Shown: positions 14,025 to 18,409 of the stretch, one piece after another
Layout: every line of letters begins with the position of its first letter
Position numbering within the stretch: the first letter of the stretch is position 1
Program-made: the position numbers and the translations under genes
Notes under the pieces: model-generated
What the model saw: the letters and a program-made list of their open reading frames with translations, nothing else
Told to the model about the DNA's origin: nothing
The model's database searches: none
Origin: UBA1422 sp041752735
GTDB taxonomy: Bacteria > Bacillota > Clostridia > Peptostreptococcales > Anaerovoracaceae
Direction: 5' to 3'
NCBI GenBank assembly: GCA_041752735.1
Contig: JBGSVW010000018.1
Span: 1-18,409, forward strand
Length of the DNA stretch: 18,409 bases

Positions 14025-14038
14025 GAATATTCTATAAT
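14010..14038 (+). promoter_or_regulatory. Consensus promoter of the NRPS gene
   Basis: TTGACA (14010-14015), a 17-base spacer and TATAAT (14033-14038) match the sigma-A consensus perfectly. Transcription should begin near 14045. The leader of about 60 bases contains a small hairpin, GCCATA (14068-14073) with TATGGC (14079-14084), just before the ribosome binding site TTAGGAG (14087-14092). Such a strong promoter inside an operator palindrome fits a gene that is off by default and strongly inducible. Confidence 0.88.
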
Positions 14039-14103
14039 TTTAGAGACTGTATTTTGTTGCAGACGTTGCCATATATAGTATGGCATTAGGAGTATAAGGG
14101 ACT

Positions 14104-17100
14104 TTGGAAAATAAGGGGAATGCTATTTTAAATTATCCACTCTCGGCAAACCAAACCAACATTTGGAATCTGGAATGCTTGTTTTTGGGCACTCCCATAA
14201 ACGTCATCACCACTGAAATTCGACTCAATCATCGAGTACGCTACAGCCTGATTCAAGAGGCGATTAATATCGTCCTAGAAAAGGATGTTTCTTTGCGTAC
14301 TCAGATATGTCTCGAAGATGGCGTACCGAAGCAATACACAGTTCCTTTCCAAAAGCAGACCTTCCCATTCCTGGATTTTTCCATGACTGATGAGGAAGGT
14401 ATAGCTCATTGGGCTACAACCATAAGTAAAGACCCACTGCCCCTTTATGATGAACCTTTATTCAGATGTATTATCTATCGGATTGACGCCAATTCTGCAG
14501 GGATTCTAGTTAGAATGCATCACATTATTTCGGATGGATGGACACAACTTATGTTTTGCAACCGGATAGGGCAGACCTATCTTGAGTTGGTGGAGGGTAC
14601 ACAACCATCTTTGGAAGAAGCCCCCCCGTATCTGAATCACCTTGAGGCAGAAAAAGATTATTTTGATTCTGATGTATTCCAAAGTGACAAAGAATTTTGG
14701 CAAAGCCAGCTTGAAAAGGCAGGTCCACCAACATCCATCAAAACATTCAAGGGCAACAATTTAAGCCCCGTAGGAAGAAGAAAATCATTTCAACTTCCCC
14801 AAACATTGAATCATGCTATTTACTCTTTTTGCATGGAAAACAGAATTGCACCATTCTCGGTGTTTTATATTGCATTGGCTACGTATATGGCCCGAATCAC
14901 CGGTGAAAAAACGCTAACTGTTGGCGTTCCGGTTTTCAATCGGGTGAATTTCGCATTTAAACAGACCAGTGGCATGTTTGTCAGTACCTTGCCCCTTGTA
15001 TTCACTGTAGACGAAGATCTATCGTTTGATGAAAGCTTCAAGCAGTTTGGTATACATTGGTTGGATTCCTTGCGCCACCAACGATTCCCGTTTAGTGAAA
15101 TGCTGAAATTACAGAACCGTTCAGAAGAATTGTTCCATCTGGTTCTTTCATATCAGGATGGTACGATGTTGCAGAGCGGAGAATCATCGGTCCACTTCTC
15201 TGGAAATTGGTATTACAGCGGATACCAAAAAGAACACCTATGCATTCATATGACCAATCTTGAAGAAAATAAGAAATATGCCATCAATTATGATTACCTG
15301 ACACAACTCTTCACAGATCAGGAAATAGATGAGTTTCATACACATCTCTGTCATATTTTACGTGCTGCATTGGATAACCCCAACCGAACAACCAATACAC
15401 TCCTTCCCCTAAACGACGAACTAAAAGAAACGGTGCTGTATGCTTTTAACAGAAGCAGCAAACCCATTCATAACCATAAGCTATTTGATCTTTTTACCGC
15501 TCAAGAAAATAAGCATCCCAACCGGGTCGCCCTCATCGAAAACGGACAGAGACTTAGCTATTCCGCTCTTCGGTTCCGTGCAGGAGAAATCGCTTCTTCA
15601 TTGGAAACACCGGGACAATTGATTGCAGTTATTTTACCAAAGAGCATCGCACTTTATACCACTATCATTGGAATCATTCAATCCGGATGCGCGTGGGTGC
15701 TCATATCGCCGGATCTTCCTGCTGCAAGAATCAGTGAAATAATCGATGACAGTGGCGCAGACAAAATCATTACGAATAATCATAAGCTTTGCTTTGCCCT
15801 AGAGTTTGGCGTACCGGTCATCAATGTGGAAGAGCTTGGAGATTATACATCCACTGTTGCCAGCCCTTCCAATGCGGATTTAGCATATGTGGTTTATACG
15901 TCAGGAAGCACAGGAAAACCAAAAGGGGTTGAAGTGACATGCCGTAATCTGATTAATCTTGTGCAGGCCATGAAACCTTTTTACTCAAAAGATGCAGTTC
16001 TGTCCATTTGCAGTATCGAGTTTGATGCATTCATGTTGGAGAGCATTGTTCCGATGTTGCTGGGCAAAACCATCGTCATCCCCGAAAAAAACCAATTAGA
16101 AAATCCAAAAGCCATGGCAAACCTCATTCTGGGTTATGCAGTCGGCTTCATTGCTATTACCCCGTCCCGTCTGGGTGCGTATTTGGCAGACAAGGATTTC
16201 CAAAAGGCAGCCGGTCGACTGGAAAAGATCATTTGCGGTGGTGAAAGCATTTCAGAGGATTTGATTGGTCGCCTTGAAAGCTATACAACGGCACAGATTT
16301 ATAATCAATATGGACCTTCAGAAACGTGCGTTGCGGTTAGTGTGGCACATGTCAATGGGAAATCACGTATCACTGCAGGCAAACCCATGGAAAACTGCAG
16401 ATTGTATGTATTGGATAAATGGATGCAACCACTTCCTGTAGGTGTTTATGGGGATCTTTATATCGGTGGCATTTGCGTTGGACGAGGATATCGAAACAAT
16501 CCTGAACTGACTGCCCAAAAATTTGTCAGCAATCCTTATGAAACCAAAGATGTTCTGTACTTTACCGGTGATATTGCATGCTGGTCTTCAGAAGGTGAAA
16601 TCATTTTGGCGGGACGAACGGACAAGCAGGTTAAAATAAGAGGTCTTCGTATTGAGCTAGAAGATATTTCTTCCTGTCTTGCCGGTTATACGGGTATTCT
16701 TGATACCGCTGCCAAAGTATTTGAGGTGAATGAACAGCCGGTTGTACTGGCTTACTATACATCTAATTTAAGCTATAAAGAATCGGACTTGATTCGTTAT
16801 ATGGGAGAACAACTGCCATATTACATGTTGCCATCACGCATCCTGCGTCTTGAGGAAATGCCTCTGACCCACAATGGGAAAGTGGATGATAATAAATTGC
16901 CATTTCCCGATGAGGCAATATCAGGCAGAGAAGCCAGCAATGATCTTCAGCGCGGGTTACTTGATATTTTTTCGCAAGTATTAAACAATGATCAGTTGAA
17001 TGTTGACAGCGACTACTTCCTGTCTGGTGGTAATTCGTTGAATGCCATGGAGACCATTGGGCTTATTGAAGAACGTCTTGGTGCAAGAATTAAAATATCT

Positions 17101-18409
17101 GATTTGTATGCTTGCAGATCCGTTGCATTGGTGGCTGATCAGTTGGGTGGCGTACCTGGGATTGTCAGAGAACCAAAGATTTCCATGCCTAAGGCTCCAA
17201 TTCAGGACAAATACCCTTTGTCTTCCATTCAGAAAGGCATTTACGTTCAGGCACATCAAGATCCAACAGGCCTGGCTTACAATATGCCGGGTGCATTTGA
17301 ATTGGATGGCGCCATTGATTTGGATCGGTTGAATAATGCATTTAGAACTTTGGTTGGGACAGATGAAATATTCCGCATGACTTTTATGTTTGAAGAAGGG
17401 AACTTATGGCAAATTCCCCTGGAGTGCCCTGAACTTAAAGTAGAAGAAATTAAGGCCCAGACCTTCGATGAGGCATCAGAACAATTTCTCAGACCCTTCA
17501 TCTTGAACGAAGGCCCTCTGATTCGTGTGGGACTGTGGGAACCTGAGGAAGGAAAGACAATCCTTTTCTTTGACATGCATCACATCATCAGCGATGGGTT
17601 GAGCACGCCAATTGTGTTAAAAAGGCTATCCGCATTATATAGTGGCAAAAATAGCAGCGTTAAATATACCTACAAAGACTATTTGTGGCAGATAAAGGAT
17701 CGAGTTGTGGATCAAAAGGATCAGAGCTTTTGGCTTTCCGAATTTGATACCATGCCCCATCCACTTGATTTGCCAGTAGACTACCCAAGACCGGAGATGT
17801 TTGGATTTAAAGGTGGAATTGTAAGTCACGTGTTATCAAAGGAATTATCATCTCAAATCACAGATTATTGTAAAGAGCAACAATTGACAGGATACATGTT
17901 CTTTGTCGGCGTTTTTTCAATTATGCTTTCCAAATATTCGGGTCAAAAAGATATTATCGTAGGATCGCCCGTATCAAATCGAACATCCAACGAACTCCTA
18001 GACATTTGCGGGCCTTTCCTGGAAACTTTGCCTCTTCGGTTGCTACCTTCAGGAACAGTAGTTGATTACTTCAACCATATACAAAAAAAAGTACTGGACC
18101 TTTTAGATCACTCAAAAATTACACTGGAAGAAATCATAGAAGGTGCCGGTATCCCAAGGTCTTTATCGGAGAATCCCTTATTCCGGGTGTTCTTTTCCAT
18201 GAGACCATTGGATTCGTCTGCTTTCTCCTTTGCCGGAAACAAAGCGACCTATCACAATATCCTAACCGGTACCAGCAAATTGGATTTAGGGCTTGAAGTT
18301 GCTGAAACAGAGGACGCTTATCAACTGTTCTTTGAATATTCAAAAGAACTGTTCAAGGAGGATACCATTCGGCTTTATGCCCGTAGTTTTGAGGCAGCTG
18401 CCCGAGAAA
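14104..18409 (+). CDS. Non-ribosomal peptide synthetase, domains C-A-T-C (3' end outside window)
   Basis: An open frame of 1435 codons without a stop reaches the window end. The start is inferred as TTG at 14104: it is the only usual start codon between an in-frame TAA (14095) and the first domain, with TTAGGAG and AAGGG upstream. Domains by residue: condensation about 8-430 (HHIISDG, His139/140); adenylation about 457-935 (TSGSTGKPKG at 599-608, NQYGPSET at 734-741, YFTGDIA, GRTDKQVKIRG, Lys925 in NGKVD); thiolation about 945-1012 (GGNSL, phosphopantetheine Ser978); second condensation from 1037 (YPLSSIQKGIY, HHIISDG at 1159-1165). All key residues are intact. Pocket residues read D-A-L-I-I-G-Q-V-A-K. 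It builds a peptide from aminoacyl thioesters; the product and partner genes lie outside the window. Confidence 0.93.
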   Translation, partial: MENKGNAILNYPLSANQTNIWNLECLFLGTPINVITTEIRLNHRVRYSLIQEAINIVLEKDVSLRTQICLEDGVPKQYTVPFQKQTFPFLDFSMTDEEGIAHWATTISKDPLPLYDEPLFRCIIYRIDANSAGILVRMHHIISDGWTQLMFCNRIGQTYLELVEGTQPSLEEAPPYLNHLEAEKDYFDSDVFQSDKEFWQSQLEKAGPPTSIKTFKGNNLSPVGRRKSFQLPQTLNHAIYSFCMENRIAPFSVFYIALATYMARITGEKTLTVGVPVFNRVNFAFKQTSGMFVSTLPLVFTVDEDLSFDESFKQFGIHWLDSLRHQRFPFSEMLKLQNRSEELFHLVLSYQDGTMLQSGESSVHFSGNWYYSGYQKEHLCIHMTNLEENKKYAINYDYLTQLFTDQEIDEFHTHLCHILRAALDNPNRTTNTLLPLNDELKETVLYAFNRSSKPIHNHKLFDLFTAQENKHPNRVALIENGQRLSYSALRFRAGEIASSLETPGQLIAVILPKSIALYTTIIGIIQSGCAWVLISPDLPAARISEIIDDSGADKIITNNHKLCFALEFGVPVINVEELGDYTSTVASPSNADLAYVVYTSGSTGKPKGVEVTCRNLINLVQAMKPFYSKDAVLSICSIEFDAFMLESIVPMLLGKTIVIPEKNQLENPKAMANLILGYAVGFIAITPSRLGAYLADKDFQKAAGRLEKIICGGESISEDLIGRLESYTTAQIYNQYGPSETCVAVSVAHVNGKSRITAGKPMENCRLYVLDKWMQPLPVGVYGDLYIGGICVGRGYRNNPELTAQKFVSNPYETKDVLYFTGDIACWSSEGEIILAGRTDKQVKIRGLRIELEDISSCLAGYTGILDTAAKVFEVNEQPVVLAYYTSNLSYKESDLIRYMGEQLPYYMLPSRILRLEEMPLTHNGKVDDNKLPFPDEAISGREASNDLQRGLLDIFSQVLNNDQLNVDSDYFLSGGNSLNAMETIGLIEERLGARIKISDLYACRSVALVADQLGGVPGIVREPKISMPKAPIQDKYPLSSIQKGIYVQAHQDPTGLAYNMPGAFELDGAIDLDRLNNAFRTLVGTDEIFRMTFMFEEGNLWQIPLECPELKVEEIKAQTFDEASEQFLRPFILNEGPLIRVGLWEPEEGKTILFFDMHHIISDGLSTPIVLKRLSALYSGKNSSVKYTYKDYLWQIKDRVVDQKDQSFWLSEFDTMPHPLDLPVDYPRPEMFGFKGGIVSHVLSKELSSQITDYCKEQQLTGYMFFVGVFSIMLSKYSGQKDIIVGSPVSNRTSNELLDICGPFLETLPLRLLPSGTVVDYFNHIQKKVLDLLDHSKITLEEIIEGAGIPRSLSENPLFRVFFSMRPLDSSAFSFAGNKATYHNILTGTSKLDLGLEVAETEDAYQLFFEYSKELFKEDTIRLYARSFEAAARE

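Noticed and set aside
14506..14734. Antisense reading frames inside the first condensation domain
   Set aside because: They are shadows of the NRPS frame, with no ribosome binding site or recognisable domain.
1..18409. CRISPR arrays, tRNA or rRNA genes, insertion sequences, phage attachment sites
   Set aside because: Scanning by eye found no regularly spaced repeats, cloverleaf-like sequences, transposase or integrase signatures, or flanking terminal repeats. This is not as sensitive as dedicated software.

Overview
The window is a low-to-mid-GC chromosomal segment from an anaerobic Firmicute (class Clostridia or a close relative). The basis is the conserved Gram-positive gene clusters (ffh-rpsP-khpA-rimM-trmD, yggS-sepF-divIVA-lspA-rluD, yicC-gmk-rpoZ, rpsB-tsf), AGGAGG-type ribosome binding sites and B. 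subtilis-type promoters. No species can be named from the sequence alone.

Region 1 (1-6715, + strand) is a dense housekeeping run: the 3' end of ffh, rpsP, khpA, rimM, trmD, a membrane-anchored HlyD-like adaptor, yggS, sepF, divIVA, lspA, rluD and a flavin reductase-like protein. Spacing is tight and several genes overlap. It joins protein targeting, ribosome maturation and tRNA modification to division-site assembly and lipoprotein processing. rplS, which usually follows trmD in Firmicutes, is not there.

Region 2 (6706-9668) starts with a 417-base, AT-rich, gene-poor gap. The gap hides a 43-residue zinc-ribbon protein on the minus strand, with its own ribosome binding site, candidate promoter and intrinsic terminator. 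An alpha/beta hydrolase of the monoacylglycerol lipase type follows on the + strand. It converges with, and overlaps by 38 bases, the minus-strand gene for an NFACT/RqcH-type ribosome quality control protein.

Region 3 (9690-13952, + strand) holds yicC, gmk and rpoZ (remA/DUF370 is not between yicC and gmk), a strong terminator, an orphan LytTR DNA-binding protein, then a strong promoter, a structured leader and rpsB-tsf, closed by a second strong terminator. S2 carries an unusual Glu-rich C-terminal tail.

Region 4 (13990-18409) is accessory. Where pyrH-frr would usually follow tsf, a consensus promoter (TTGACA, 17 bases, TATAAT) drives a large non-ribosomal peptide synthetase gene that runs off the window end. 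Its start is a TTG codon. The visible domain order is condensation - adenylation - thiolation - condensation, with active-site motifs intact. The -35 box sits at the centre of a near-perfect 23-base palindrome, and a third half-site lies one helical turn upstream, which implies tight control by a DNA-binding regulator. This regulated NRPS locus next to translation genes is the most interesting part of the window.
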